Assembly (NCBI RefSeq): GCF_003287935.1
Contig: NZ_CP030287.1
Location: 1,798,001 to 1,862,000 of the forward strand
Direction of reading: 5' to 3'
DNA: 64,000 bases
Source of the DNA: Streptomyces sp. ICC1
GTDB lineage: Bacteria > Actinomycetota > Actinomycetes > Streptomycetales > Streptomycetaceae
Positions within the stretch are counted from its first letter, which is position 1, and each line of letters opens with the position of its first letter. The notes beneath the pieces were generated by a model. The model did no database searches. It was not told where the DNA came from and saw nothing but the letters and a program-made list of their open reading frames with translations. The position numbers and the translations under genes were made by a program. Shown here piece after piece: positions 36,593 through 45,909 of this stretch.

Positions 36593-36654
36593 GCCAATCG
36601 GGGGCCAATGCAGCGAGTCTGGACTTGGATTGGCCTGGCGGGCAGAGCCAATCG
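36593..36654. promoter_or_regulatory. GCCAAT repeats between mocR and the divergent small ORF
   Basis: Four copies: GCCAATCG (36593-36600), GCCAATG (36604-36610), inverted ATTGGC (36629-36634) and GCCAATCG (36647-36654). MocR-type regulators commonly bind such repeated sites near their own promoters. Confidence 0.55.
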
Positions 36655-36666
36655 AGGGAGGTTGGC

Positions 36667-38154
36667 ATGGCAAACGGGCGAGTGGTCCATACGGCGGACA
36701 GGATGCTCGGCAGCCGCCAGCTCGCCGCCCTGCTCCCGGCGGAGGTACTGGCACGCCCCGGCTACCGGTCCCTGGCCGACGCCGTCCGCACCCTGATCCT
36801 CGACGGCCGGATCGCCCTGCACGTCCGGCTGCCCGCCGAACGCGAGCTCGCCGAAGCGGTCGGCGCCAGCCGGGCCACCGTCACCGGCGCCTACGACCTC
36901 CTGCGCGAGAGCGGCTACGTCCGCAGCCGGCGCGGCTCCGGCACCTGGACCGAGCTCCCCGAGGGCCACCGCCCGGTCGGCGCGCACGCCCTCGTCGGCG
37001 CCGGCGGCTACAGCGCCGACGGCGACCCCGGCATCGACCTCGCCATCGCCGCCATGGGCGCCCCCGAGGGCAGCCTCACCGACGCGCTGGCCTGGGCCGG
37101 GTCCAGGCTCCCGGAGCTCGCCCGCAGTCCCGGCTACCACCCCTTCGGGCTGCCCGACCTGCGCACGGCCGTCGCCGACCGGTTCACCCGGCGCGGGCTC
37201 GCCACCCGCCCGGAGCAGATCCTCGTCACGGCGGGCGCGCAGCACGCCTTCGCGCTGGTGGTGAGCCTGCTGTGCCGGCCCGGGGACCGGGTGATGACCG
37301 AGAACCCGACCTACGCCAACGCGCTGGACGCCCTGCGGCACGCGCGGCTGCGCACCGGGTCGATCGCCGTCTCCGACGCGGGCTGGGACCTGGAGATCGC
37401 CGAGTCCGCGCTGCGCCAGACCGTCCCCCGGCTGGCGTACGTGATCCCTGACTTCCACAACCCGACGGGCGCGCTGATGCCGCGGGAGCAGCGGGTGCGG
37501 CTGCTCGAGGCGACGCGGCGGACCGGGACCTGGCTGGTGGTGGACGAGACCATCGCCGACATCGCCCTCGACGTGCCCGCGCCCGCCCCGCTGGCCTCGC
37601 TCGCGGCGAGGGGCGGGGCCGAGCACGTGGTGACCATCGGGTCGCTGAGCAAGACGCACTGGGGCGGGCTGCGGGTCGGGTGGGTCCGGGCCACCGCCAA
37701 GATGATCACGGAGCTGACGGCGGTACGGGTCGCCAGCGACATGACCGGGTCGGTACTGGACCAGCTGGTGGCCCTGCCGCTGCTGGAGGGCCTGGAGCGG
37801 TCGCTGCCCGGGCGGCTGGAGCAGCTGCGCGAACAGCGGGCGGCGCTGGTGGCCTCGCTGGAGCGGCACACGCCGGAATGGTCCTGGCAGCTGCCCCCGG
37901 GCGGCCTCTCGCTCTGGGTGGACCTCGGCGAGCCGGTGAGCTCCGCGCTGGCGGAACGGGCGGAGCGGGCCGGGGTGCACATCGGCCGCGGCGCCCGCTT
38001 CGGGGTGGACCCGGGGACCTTCGAGCACCGGCTGCGGATCCCGTACTCCCTGCCGGCGGACCGGCTGGACGAGGGCGTGCGCCGCCTCGCGGCGGCCTTC
38101 CACGACGGCGTCCCGCTGCCTTCGTCGGTGGAGCGCCCGTACTGGGTGGCGTAG
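36667..38154 (+). CDS. MocR family regulator (GntR HTH + aminotransferase-like domain)
   Basis: 495 residues. The winged HTH is at about residues 30-95: YRSLADAVRTLILDGRIALH, AERELAEAVGASRATVTGAYDLL, YVRSRRGSGTW. The rest is a fold-type I aminotransferase: PDFHNPTGALMPREQR, and the PLP Lys in GSLSKTHWGGLRVGW. MocR proteins sense PLP or amino-acid adducts and often control a divergent membrane gene, but no YczE-like partner is next to it here. ATG 36667 follows GGGAGG. Repeated GCCAAT boxes lie in the upstream region. Confidence 0.92.
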   Translation: MANGRVVHTADRMLGSRQLAALLPAEVLARPGYRSLADAVRTLILDGRIALHVRLPAERELAEAVGASRATVTGAYDLLRESGYVRSRRGSGTWTELPEGHRPVGAHALVGAGGYSADGDPGIDLAIAAMGAPEGSLTDALAWAGSRLPELARSPGYHPFGLPDLRTAVADRFTRRGLATRPEQILVTAGAQHAFALVVSLLCRPGDRVMTENPTYANALDALRHARLRTGSIAVSDAGWDLEIAESALRQTVPRLAYVIPDFHNPTGALMPREQRVRLLEATRRTGTWLVVDETIADIALDVPAPAPLASLAARGGAEHVVTIGSLSKTHWGGLRVGWVRATAKMITELTAVRVASDMTGSVLDQLVALPLLEGLERSLPGRLEQLREQRAALVASLERHTPEWSWQLPPGGLSLWVDLGEPVSSALAERAERAGVHIGRGARFGVDPGTFEHRLRIPYSLPADRLDEGVRRLAAAFHDGVPLPSSVERPYWVA

Positions 38155-38174
38155 GCCGCCCCCGGGATGGGGGC

Positions 38175-38810
38175 TTACGGCGTGCGGATCAGGCGGCGGG
38201 TGGCGGCCGCGGCCACCGCCGAGGTGCGGGAGTCGACGCCGAGCTTGGCGTAGATGTGGACCAGGTGGGACTTGACCGTGGCCTGGCTGAGGAAGAGCTG
38301 CTTGGAGATCTGCTGGTTCGAGAGGCCGTCCGCGACCAGCTGGAGGACCTCCAGCTCCCGCTTGGTCAGGGCCTCCGCGGGCGTGCGCATGCGGTCCATC
38401 AGGCGCAGCGCCACCGCCGGGGCCAGCGCGGACTGGCCCGCCGCCGCCGTGCGGACCGCCGCCGCGAGCTCCTCCGGCGGGGCGTCCTTGAGGAGGTAGC
38501 CCGAGGCGCCCGCCTCCACCGCCGCCAGGATGTCCGCGTCCGTGTCGTACGTGGTCAGGACCAGCACCCGGGGAGCCGAGGGCCGAGCCGTGATCAGCGC
38601 CGTGGCCGCCGAGCCGTGCATTCCGGGGCCGGGGCCGAACTGGAGGTCCATCAGGACCACGTCCACCCCGGCGCGGCCGGCGATCTCCACGGCCGCTTCC
38701 GCCGTCGCCGCCTCCGCGACCACCGCGAAGTCCGGCTCGGTGTCCAGCACCGCGCGCAGCCCGGCCCGGACCACCGGGTGGTCGTCGGCGAGGAGGAGCC
38801 GGATCGTCAT
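38175..38810 (-). CDS. NarL/LuxR-type response regulator
   Basis: 211 residues. The receiver domain begins IRLLLADDHPVVRAGLRAVL. The phospho-acceptor is Asp in DVVLMDLQFG, Thr is in VLVLTTYDTD and Lys in GYLLKDAPPEEL. The LuxR HTH closes the protein: LTKRELEVLQLVADGLSNQQ, then KQLFLSQATVKSHLVHIYAKL. Its start overlaps the stop of the histidine kinase (ATGA), and both face the ABC exporter at 40129, so it probably controls that exporter. Confidence 0.95.
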   Translation of the reverse strand: MTIRLLLADDHPVVRAGLRAVLDTEPDFAVVAEAATAEAAVEIAGRAGVDVVLMDLQFGPGPGMHGSAATALITARPSAPRVLVLTTYDTDADILAAVEAGASGYLLKDAPPEELAAAVRTAAAGQSALAPAVALRLMDRMRTPAEALTKRELEVLQLVADGLSNQQISKQLFLSQATVKSHLVHIYAKLGVDSRTSAVAAAATRRLIRTP

Positions 38811-39994
38811 GACAGTGCCTCCGCGGGCAAGGGCAGGGTGACGGCCACGGCGGTGCCCTGGCCGGGGGAGGACTCGACCGTGAACAGGCCGCTGAGGGTC
38901 TCGGCCCGCGAGCGCATCGCCGGCAGGCCGAAGCCGCCCCCGCCCGAGGGGGCGGAGGAGGCCGAGGAGGGATCGAAGCCCTTGCCGTCGTCGACGATGT
39001 CCAGCGTCACGGAGGTGTCCATGAAGGTCAGGGTGATCTCGGCGCGCCCCGCGCCCGCGTGGCGCACCACATTGGCCAGCGCCGACTGCGCGATCCGCAG
39101 CAGCGCCACCTCGTAGGGCGTGGGCAGGGGCCGGGGCGTGCCGCTGAGGGAGAACCGGACCCGCGGGCCCGGCGCCCCCGAGCACAGTCGCTCCAGCGCG
39201 GCCGGCAGCGAACCGTGCTCCAGGTCGGGAGGCGTGAGGGCCCGTACGAACCGCCGCGCCTCGGCGAGGTTGTCCTGCGCGGCCTCCCGGGCCCGGCCGA
39301 TGTGCGCCACGGCCGGCGAGTCCGCGGGCAGGCTGCGCTCCGCCGCCCGCAGCAGCAGCTGGATGGAGGAGAGCCCCTGCGCCAGGGTGTCGTGGATCTC
39401 CCGGGCGAGGCGTTCGCGCTCCGCCAGGATCCCGGCGGAGCGCTCGGCCGCCGCCAGCTCGGCCCTCGTCGTGATGAGCTCCTCGATCAGCTCGCGGCGC
39501 CGCTCGCTCTCCCGGTACAGCGCCTGGTAGCCCAGTACGGTCGCCACCGCCACGGCCCCGCCCAGCAGCGGCCCGAGGAAGGCCCCGGGCGTCACCGACC
39601 GGCTGTGCGCGAGGAAGCCGCCGATCGCCGCGCAGGCCGTGACGGCCACGGCCGTCACCCCCCAGCGCAGCCGCAGCAGGTGCAGCTCCAGGAAGTACAG
39701 CGGGAAGGCGATCCACAGCCCGTCGGGGGAGACCACGAGCAGCCCCGCCCAGGCCGCGCAGAGCCCGGCCAGCCACACCGCCCCGGCGCGCGCCGAGCGG
39801 TGCACCACGGGGGCCAGTACGCCGGCCACGTACACGGCGGCCAGCACGGCGCAGGCCGCGACCACCCAGCCCGCGCGCGGGCTGGAGTCGGCGACGGCCC
39901 GTCCGGCGGCGAGCGCGAGCAGGCCGAAGAGCAGCGCGTGCAGGCACAGGCGCAGGACGCGGGAGACCGGGGTCAGGGTGCGGGGAGCAGTCAT
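38807..39994 (-). CDS. Sensor histidine kinase (HisKA_3)
   Basis: 395 residues from ATG 39994. Five or six membrane spans fill the first 170 residues (LCLHALLFGLLALAAGRA, VVAACAVLAAVYVAGVLAPV and others) with no large outside domain. The DHp site is REIHDTLAQGLSSIQLLL and the HATPase has NVVRHAGAGRA and DDGKGFDP. A Gly-rich G2 loop (GGGGFGLPAMRSRAETL) is present. It is typical of membrane-stress sensors paired with ABC exporters. Translationally coupled to its regulator. Confidence 0.94.
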   Translation of the reverse strand: MTAPRTLTPVSRVLRLCLHALLFGLLALAAGRAVADSSPRAGWVVAACAVLAAVYVAGVLAPVVHRSARAGAVWLAGLCAAWAGLLVVSPDGLWIAFPLYFLELHLLRLRWGVTAVAVTACAAIGGFLAHSRSVTPGAFLGPLLGGAVAVATVLGYQALYRESERRRELIEELITTRAELAAAERSAGILAERERLAREIHDTLAQGLSSIQLLLRAAERSLPADSPAVAHIGRAREAAQDNLAEARRFVRALTPPDLEHGSLPAALERLCSGAPGPRVRFSLSGTPRPLPTPYEVALLRIAQSALANVVRHAGAGRAEITLTFMDTSVTLDIVDDGKGFDPSSASSAPSGGGGFGLPAMRSRAETLSGLFTVESSPGQGTAVAVTLPLPAEALS

Positions 39995-40128
39995 GGCCTG
40001 ACCAGCGTAAGTCCGGGTCCGGCGGCCCCGGTCAACCAAAAGTTCGATGTCCGCGTGGGTCCTTGGATACGAGGATTACTACTGTGGCGCGATGCCTTGT
40101 GTCCACGCGGAAGACCAAGGTGGGGAAC

Positions 40129-41220
40129 ATGTTCGTCGCATGGAGAGATCTACGGTTCGCCAAGGGCCGCTTCGCCCTGATGGGCTCGGTCGTACTGCTG
40201 ATCACGCTGCTGGTCGGCCTGTTGTCCGGGCTCACCGCGGGCCTGGCCCGGGAGAACATCTCGGCCATCACCGGTCTGCCCGCCACCACCCGCCTCGCCT
40301 TCGCCGCTCCGGCCGGGGACCAGAAGGTCTCCTTCACCAACTCCCAGGTGCCCGAGAAGGCCTGGCTGGGCTGGCGGGAGCGGCCGGGGGTGACCTCGGC
40401 GGAGCCGCTGGGCATCCGCACCACCAACGCCGTCTCGGGTGAGCGCACCGCTGCGGTGTCGGTCTTCGGCGTGGATCCGGCGGGCCGGCTGGGCCCGCGG
40501 GACAAGGGCCTGACCCAGGGGCGGGCGGTCCTCAGCGAGAAGGCCGCCGAGGAGCTCGGCGGGCTCAAGGCCGGCGCCAAGCTCAAGATCGGCCCGCTGG
40601 AGCTGACGGTGGCCGCCGTCTCCGGCACGGCGTCCCACAGCCACACCCCGGTCGTCTGGACGGACCTCAACGACTGGCAGCGCGTCGGCAACCCCGGCAC
40701 CTCCATCGACACCCTCGCCACGGTCGTCGCCCTGGACGCGGCGGGCGACGTGGACTGGGCGGCCGGGGACGAGGCCACCGGCACCAGGGCCCAGACCGTG
40801 GACGAGGCGCTGAGCGCGATCGGCTCCTACACCTCGGAGAACGGCTCGCTCCAGCTGATGCGGGGGTTCCTCTTCGCCATCTCCGCGCTCGTCATAGGAG
40901 CCTTCTTCACGGTGTGGACCATCCAGCGCAGCGGGGACGTCGCCGTGCTGAAGGCACTGGGTGCCTCCACCCCGTACCTCCTGAAGGACGCGCTGGGGCA
41001 GGCCGTGGTGATGCTGGTGCTCGGCACGGGCGCGGGCACCGCGCTCGCCGCCGGCTTCGGCGCCCTGATCAGCGGCGGCGCCGTGCCCTTCGTGCTCGAC
41101 GCCGCCACGGTGCTGGTCCCGGCCGCCGTCATGATCGCGCTCGGCGCGCTGGGCGCGGCCCTGTCCATCCGGCGGATCACCGCCGTAGACCCCCTGACCG
41201 CTCTCGGGAGTGCCCGATGA
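40129..41220 (+). CDS. ABC transporter permease (FtsX/MacB-like)
   Basis: 363 residues. An N-terminal membrane helix (FALMGSVVLLITLLVGLLSG) is followed by a large outside domain of about 200 residues, then three helices near the C-terminus (LFAISALVIGAFFTVWTIQR, AVVMLVLGTGAGTALAAG, AAVMIALGALGAALSIRR). This is the FtsX fold of MacB/LolC-type exporters. ATG 40129 follows AAGGTGGGGA. Its stop overlaps the ATPase start. It is divergent from the two-component genes, which implies sensing and export of an envelope-active compound. Confidence 0.92.
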   Translation: MFVAWRDLRFAKGRFALMGSVVLLITLLVGLLSGLTAGLARENISAITGLPATTRLAFAAPAGDQKVSFTNSQVPEKAWLGWRERPGVTSAEPLGIRTTNAVSGERTAAVSVFGVDPAGRLGPRDKGLTQGRAVLSEKAAEELGGLKAGAKLKIGPLELTVAAVSGTASHSHTPVVWTDLNDWQRVGNPGTSIDTLATVVALDAAGDVDWAAGDEATGTRAQTVDEALSAIGSYTSENGSLQLMRGFLFAISALVIGAFFTVWTIQRSGDVAVLKALGASTPYLLKDALGQAVVMLVLGTGAGTALAAGFGALISGGAVPFVLDAATVLVPAAVMIALGALGAALSIRRITAVDPLTALGSAR

Positions 41221-41909
41221 CCCTGCTCGTATCCGACGTCACCCTCACCTACCCGGACGGCGACGGCCGGCTCACGGCCCTGGACGCGGTCGGCCTGGAG
41301 GTGCCGGCGGGCACCCTGACGGCGGTCATCGGCCCCTCCGGCTCCGGCAAGTCCAGTCTGCTCGCGGTCGCCGCCACCCTCGTCACGCCCGATACGGGGC
41401 GGGTCGTCGTCGCGGGGCAGGACACCGCGAAATTGGGGGCGGCCGAGAAGTCGGCCCTGCGCCGGGAGAAGATCGGCATCGTCTTCCAGCAGCCGAACCT
41501 GCTGGCCTCGCTCACCGCCGCCGAACAGCTCCAGGTCATGGCGCACATCAACGGCCGCCCCGCGCGCGCCCTGCGCCGGCGGGCCCTGGAGCTGCTGGAC
41601 GCGGTGGGTCTGGCGGACAAGGCCGACAGGCGGCCGCACCAGCTCTCCGGGGGGCAGCGCCAGCGGATCAACATCGCCCGCGCCCTGATGAACGAGCCCG
41701 CCGTGCTGCTCGTGGACGAGCCGACCAGCGCCCTGGACCACGAGCGCGGCGCCGCGATCCTGGACCTGCTCGTCACCCTCACCCGGGAGCGCTCCACCGC
41801 CACCGTGCTGGTCACCCACGACCACGCGCACCTGGAGCGGATGGACGCCACGGCGACCATGACCGACGGCCGTCTGACGCAGGGCGCGGAGCCCGCGCCG
41901 GCGGCCTGA
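41217..41909 (+). CDS. ABC transporter ATP-binding protein (LolD/MacB-like)
   Basis: 230 residues. Walker A GPSGSGKSSL, Q-loop FQQPNLL, signature LSGGQRQRI, Walker B AVLLVDEPTSALD and the switch His in LVTHDHAHLERM are all intact. It pairs with the FtsX-type permease whose stop codon it overlaps. A bidirectional hairpin follows it. Confidence 0.95.
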   Translation: MTLLVSDVTLTYPDGDGRLTALDAVGLEVPAGTLTAVIGPSGSGKSSLLAVAATLVTPDTGRVVVAGQDTAKLGAAEKSALRREKIGIVFQQPNLLASLTAAEQLQVMAHINGRPARALRRRALELLDAVGLADKADRRPHQLSGGQRQRINIARALMNEPAVLLVDEPTSALDHERGAAILDLLVTLTRERSTATVLVTHDHAHLERMDATATMTDGRLTQGAEPAPAA

Positions 41910-41957
41910 CGGGCGCCCGTACGGAGCCCCGCGCGGCCGGCGGCCCGGGAGGACGCG

Positions 41958-41993
41958 AGAGCCCGGCGCCCCCACCAGGGGGCGCCGGGCTCT
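41958..41993. terminator. Shared terminator, ABC ATPase / allR
   Basis: A perfect 16-bp stem, AGAGCCCGGCGCCCCC with its complement, around ACCA, between convergent stops. Confidence 0.88.
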
Positions 41994-42019
41994 TTCCGCG
42001 TCTACCGCCCGGCCAGGGC

Positions 42020-42823
42020 CTACGCCGGGTTCTGGCTCTGCAGGGCCACCGACAGCTCGGCGGCGACGCCCTGCAGGATCGGCACGAAGGACTCGGCGAC
42101 CGCCTCGGTCACCCGCCCGGCCGGGCCGGAGATGGAGATCGCGGCGGCGGTCGGCGAGTTCGGCACGGAGACCGCGAGGCAGCGGACTCCTATCTCCTGC
42201 TCGTTGTCGTCGACCGCGTAGCCCAGCTTGCGGACCTGCTCCAGGGCGGCCAGGAAGCCCTCGGGCGTGGTGATGGTCTTCTCGGTCGCGGCCGGCATCC
42301 CGGTGCGCGAGAGCAGGGCCCGGACCTCGTCCGCGGGGGTGTAGGCGAGCAGAGCCTTGCCCACGCCGGTGGAGTGCGGCAGCACGCGGCGGCCGACCTC
42401 GGTGAACATGCGCATGGAGTGCTTGGACGGCACCTGGGCGACGTAGACGATCTCGTCCCCGTCGAGCAGGGCCATGTTCGCCGTTTCGCCGGTCTCCTCG
42501 ACCAGGCGGGCGAGGTAGGGGCGGGCCCAGGTGCCCAGCAGCCTTGAGGCGGACTCGCCGAGGCGGATCAGCCGGGGGCCGAGGGAGTACCGTCGGTTGG
42601 GCTGCTGCCGGACGTAGCCGCACGCCACGAGGGTGCGCATGAGGCGATGGATGGTGGGCAGCGGCAGACCGCTGGCGGCGGAGAGCTCGCTGAGGCCGAC
42701 TTCGCCCCCCGCGTCGGCCATGCGTTCGAGCAGATCGAAGGCGCGCTCAAGGGACTGGACGCCACCGCTGGCGGCGGCGGGCTTGGTGGAGTCGTCGGTG
42801 GTGCTGGCGCTGGACGTCGGCAC
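42020..42823 (-). CDS. allR: IclR family regulator of the allantoin/glyoxylate genes
   Basis: 267 residues from GTG 42823 (GAAAGGACC upstream). The winged HTH is at about 22-75: VQSLERAFDLLERMADAGGE, LSELSAASGLPLPTIHRLMR, GYVRQQPNRRYSLG. The effector domain is the usual IclR C-terminus (FTEVGRRVLPHSTGVGKALL, ISISGPAGRVTE). Its place next to divergent allB matches AllR of S. coelicolor, a repressor released by allantoate/glyoxylate. A TTCC-ATCCTGT-GGAA palindrome lies in the shared upstream region. It is the likely reader of the TTCC family. Confidence 0.9.
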   Translation of the reverse strand: MPTSSASTTDDSTKPAAASGGVQSLERAFDLLERMADAGGEVGLSELSAASGLPLPTIHRLMRTLVACGYVRQQPNRRYSLGPRLIRLGESASRLLGTWARPYLARLVEETGETANMALLDGDEIVYVAQVPSKHSMRMFTEVGRRVLPHSTGVGKALLAYTPADEVRALLSRTGMPAATEKTITTPEGFLAALEQVRKLGYAVDDNEQEIGVRCLAVSVPNSPTAAAISISGPAGRVTEAVAESFVPILQGVAAELSVALQSQNPA

Positions 42824-43150
42824 GGCGCGGTCCTTTCGGTGCTGGCAGGCAAGGAAGCAGCCTACCGGTCGGTCGGCGTCGGCCCTAGAGCCGGGGCAAT
42901 GCCGTCCCCGCCGGTCAGAGGCGGTTTGTCCTGGTGGCGGACGTCCTCGGGAAGTTACCTGCCCAGTCCCTGGTGGTGGTAGCTACATTCTGCATAGTGA
43001 AATCTTAATTCCATCCTGTGGAAACATCCAATTGCGGAACGGGCGGGTCAGTGGTCCGTCCGGGCGCTCTTGACTGGTTCCGCATCGACGGGAAGACTCC
43101 GTCAACAGAACGTTGAATTTCGCTCTGTGGAAGTAGATGGGGAGGTTCCG
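42824..43150. promoter_or_regulatory. allR-allB divergent control region
   Basis: Contains TTCCATCCTGTGGAA (43009-43023), TCAACAGAACGTTGA (43102-43116) and TTTCGCTCTGTGGAA (43118-43132, one base off the family). The last two lie next to each other, as at aceB, with a possible -35 TTGAA inside the first. The allB -10 is unclear (TAGATG at 43134-43139 is a weak candidate). Confidence 0.7.
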
Positions 43151-44494
43151 GTGTCCGACCTGGCTGTGGAACTGGTACTGCGCTCGACGCGCGTCATCAC
43201 CCCCGAGGGGACGCGCGCCGCTTCGGTGGCCGTCGCCGGCGGGAAGATCGCGGCCGTGCTGCCGTACGAGGTCGACGTACCGGCCGGTGCCCGGCTGGAG
43301 GACTTCGGCGACGACGTGCTCCTTCCCGGCCTGGTCGACACCCACGTCCACGTGAACGACCCCGGTCGCACGGAGTGGGAAGGATTCTGGACGGCCACCC
43401 GCGCCGCGGCGGCCGGTGGCATCACCACCATCCTCGACATGCCGCTGAACTCGCTGCCGCCGACCACCACGACCGCCAACCTGGTGGTCAAGCAGGAGGT
43501 CGCGCGCACCAAGGCGCACGTGGACATCGGCTTCTGGGGCGGTGCGCTGCCGGACAACGTCAAGGACCTGCGCCCGCTGCACGACGCCGGCGTCTTCGGC
43601 TTCAAGTGCTTCCTGTCGCCCTCCGGCGTGGACGAGTTCCCGGAGCTCGACCAGGAGCGGCTGGCCGCCTCGCTCGCCGAGATCACCGGTTTCGGCGGCC
43701 TGATGATCGTGCACGCCGAGGACCCGCACCACCTGGAGTCCGCGCCGCAGAACCCGGGCCCCAAGTACGCCGACTTCCTGGCCTCCCGCCCCAAGGACGC
43801 CGAGAACACCGCGATCCAGAACCTGATCGACCAGGCGAAGCGGCGAGACGCCCGCGTCCACGTCCTGCACCTGTCCTCCTCCGACGCGCTGCCGCTGATC
43901 GCCGCCGCGAAGGCCGAGGGCGTGCAGATCACGGTCGAGTCCTGCCCGCACTTCCTCACCCTGACGGCCGAGGAAGTCCCGGACGGCGCCACCGAGTTCA
44001 AGTGCTGCCCGCCCATCCGCGAGTCCGCCAACCAGGACCTGCTGTGGGACGCGCTCGCCGACGGCACCATCGACTGCATCGTCTCCGACCACTCGCCCTC
44101 CACCGCGGACCTGAAGACCGGCGACTTCGCCACCGCGTGGGGCGGCATCTCCTCCCTCCAGCTGGGCCTCCCGGCGATCTGGACCGAGGCCAAGAAGCGC
44201 GGCCGCACCCTCGAGGACGTCGTCCGCTGGATGTCCGCCGCCCCGGCCGCTCTCGCCGGCCTGGCGCAGAAGGGCGCGATCGAGGTGGGCCGCGACGCCG
44301 ACTTCGCCGTCCTGGCCCCCGAAGAAACGTTCACCGTGGACCCGGCCCACCTCCACCACCGCAACCAGGTCACGGCGTACGCGGGCAAGACCCTGCACGG
44401 CGTCGTGAAGTCCACCTGGCTGCGCGGTGCGCAGATCGCCGACCACGGCACCCCGTCCGAGCCCACCGGCCGACTCCTCGAAAGGCAGAACTGA
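43151..44494 (+). CDS. allB: Allantoinase
   Basis: 447 residues, cyclic amidohydrolase opening allantoin to allantoate. The binuclear metal site is [17 protein letters not shown], carboxylated Lys in [15 protein letters not shown], His in [11 protein letters not shown] and [12 protein letters not shown], and Asp in [16 protein letters not shown] 43151 follows GGGGAGG. The stop is two bases before allantoicase, so the two are one transcript. Regulation is through the allR-allB region. Confidence 0.96.
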   Translation: MSDLAVELVLRSTRVITPEGTRAASVAVAGGKIAAVLPYEVDVPAGARLEDFGDDVLLPGLVDTHVHVNDPGRTEWEGFWTATRAAAAGGITTILDMPLNSLPPTTTTANLVVKQEVARTKAHVDIGFWGGALPDNVKDLRPLHDAGVFGFKCFLSPSGVDEFPELDQERLAASLAEITGFGGLMIVHAEDPHHLESAPQNPGPKYADFLASRPKDAENTAIQNLIDQAKRRDARVHVLHLSSSDALPLIAAAKAEGVQITVESCPHFLTLTAEEVPDGATEFKCCPPIRESANQDLLWDALADGTIDCIVSDHSPSTADLKTGDFATAWGGISSLQLGLPAIWTEAKKRGRTLEDVVRWMSAAPAALAGLAQKGAIEVGRDADFAVLAPEETFTVDPAHLHHRNQVTAYAGKTLHGVVKSTWLRGAQIADHGTPSEPTGRLLERQN

Positions 44495-44496
44495 CT

Positions 44497-45609
44497 GTGG
44501 CGATTGAATCCTTCACCGGTAACGCGAACCCGTACGGAGGCGGCGACCCGTACGCGGACTACCGCACCGCGGACTTCCCGTTCACCCAGTTCGCGAACCT
44601 CGCGGCGCGTGCGCTCGGCGCCGGTGTCATCGCCGCCAACGACGAGTTCTTCGCCCAGCGCGAGAACCTGCTCATCGAAGAGGCCGCGCACTTCGACCCC
44701 GAGGACTTCGGCCACAAGGGCAAGGTCATGGACGGCTGGGAGACCCGCCGCCGCCGCGGCATCTCCGCCACCCAGCCCTGGCCGACCGCCGAGGACCACG
44801 ACTGGGCGCTCGTACGCCTGGGCGCCCCCGGCGTGATCCGCGGCATCGTCGTGGACACCGCCCACTTCCGCGGCAACATGCCGCAGGCCGTCTCCGTGCA
44901 GGGCACCTCGGTCGCGGGCTCCCCGACCGAGGAGGAACTGCTCTCCGCCGACGTCAAGTGGACGACCCTCGTCGAGCGCACCCCGGTCGGCGGCCACGCG
45001 GCCAACGGCTTCGAGGTGAGCGTCGAGCAGCGCTTCACGCACCTGCGCGTCAACCAGCACCCCGACGGCGGCATCGCCCGCCTGCGCGTCTACGGCGAGG
45101 TCCGCACGGACCCGAAGTGGCTCGCCGCGCTCGGCACCTTCGACGTGGTCGCGCTGGAGAACGGCGGCTCGGTGCAGGACGCGTCCAACCGCTTCTACTC
45201 CCCGCCGACCAACACCATCAACCCGGGCCGCTCCCGCAAGATGGACGACGGCTGGGAGACCGCCCGCCGCCGTGACAACGGCAACGACTGGATCCGCTAC
45301 CAGCTCGTCGCCGAGTCCGAGATCCGCGCCGTCGAGATCGACACCGCGTACCTCAAGGGCAACTCGGCCGGCTGGGCCTCGCTGTCGGTCAAGACCGGCG
45401 AGGAGGGCGAGTGGACGGAGTTCCTGCCGCGCACCCGCCTGCAGCCCGACACCAACCACCGCTTCGTGCTCGACGCCCCGGCGGTCGGCACGCACGTGCG
45501 CATCGACATCTTCCCGGACGGCGGTTTCTCCCGCCTGCGCCTGTACGGCGCCCTGACGGAGGCCGGCGCGGCCGCGCACGCCGCCCGTCACCAGGAGCTG
45601 GGCGGCTGA
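44497..45609 (+). CDS. alc: Allantoicase
   Basis: 370 residues, two jelly-roll repeats typical of allantoicase. The repeats are recognisable from VMDGWETRRRRG / MDDGWETARRRDNGNDW, VVDTAHFRGNMPQAVSVQ / EIDTAYLKGNSAGWASLSV, and HLRVNQHPDGGIARLRVYGE / RIDIFPDGGFSRLRLYG. It splits allantoate to urea and ureidoglycolate. GTG 44497 is two bases after the allB stop. No ureidoglycolate lyase or urease is in the window. Confidence 0.96.
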   Translation: MAIESFTGNANPYGGGDPYADYRTADFPFTQFANLAARALGAGVIAANDEFFAQRENLLIEEAAHFDPEDFGHKGKVMDGWETRRRRGISATQPWPTAEDHDWALVRLGAPGVIRGIVVDTAHFRGNMPQAVSVQGTSVAGSPTEEELLSADVKWTTLVERTPVGGHAANGFEVSVEQRFTHLRVNQHPDGGIARLRVYGEVRTDPKWLAALGTFDVVALENGGSVQDASNRFYSPPTNTINPGRSRKMDDGWETARRRDNGNDWIRYQLVAESEIRAVEIDTAYLKGNSAGWASLSVKTGEEGEWTEFLPRTRLQPDTNHRFVLDAPAVGTHVRIDIFPDGGFSRLRLYGALTEAGAAAHAARHQELGG

Positions 45610-45674
45610 CGCCACCCACTCCCGCCCCACACTGACCGCCCCGGGGGCCGACACCCCCGGGCGCGTTCAACAGC

Positions 45675-45711
45675 CCGCAGGGGCGCACCGGTTGCCGGTG
45701 CGCCCCTGCGG
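45675..45711 (+). terminator. allB-alc terminator
   Basis: A 17-bp perfect stem, CCGCAGGGGCGCACCGG with its complement, loop TTG, 66 bases after the stop. Confidence 0.85.
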
Positions 45712-45909
45712 CGTTCCCGCCCGCCGGAGGGGCGCACCCGGCGAGATCGCGAGCCGCGACCTCGTGAAGGACGGCCGCCGGCCGGCCTGACCCGCCGGCA
45801 GAAACGGGCAGGGCGTTCGCGCGCGCCGCACCGATGAGTCCCGGGCGTCCCGGGAGTCTGAACCGGTGCAAGGACGACCGCACGACGACCGAACAAGGAG
45901 CGCGGAACC

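Noticed and set aside
39059..40180. 373-codon plus-strand frame over the histidine kinase
   Set aside because: Shadow frame rich in Arg/Gly/Pro; the kinase motifs are on the other strand.
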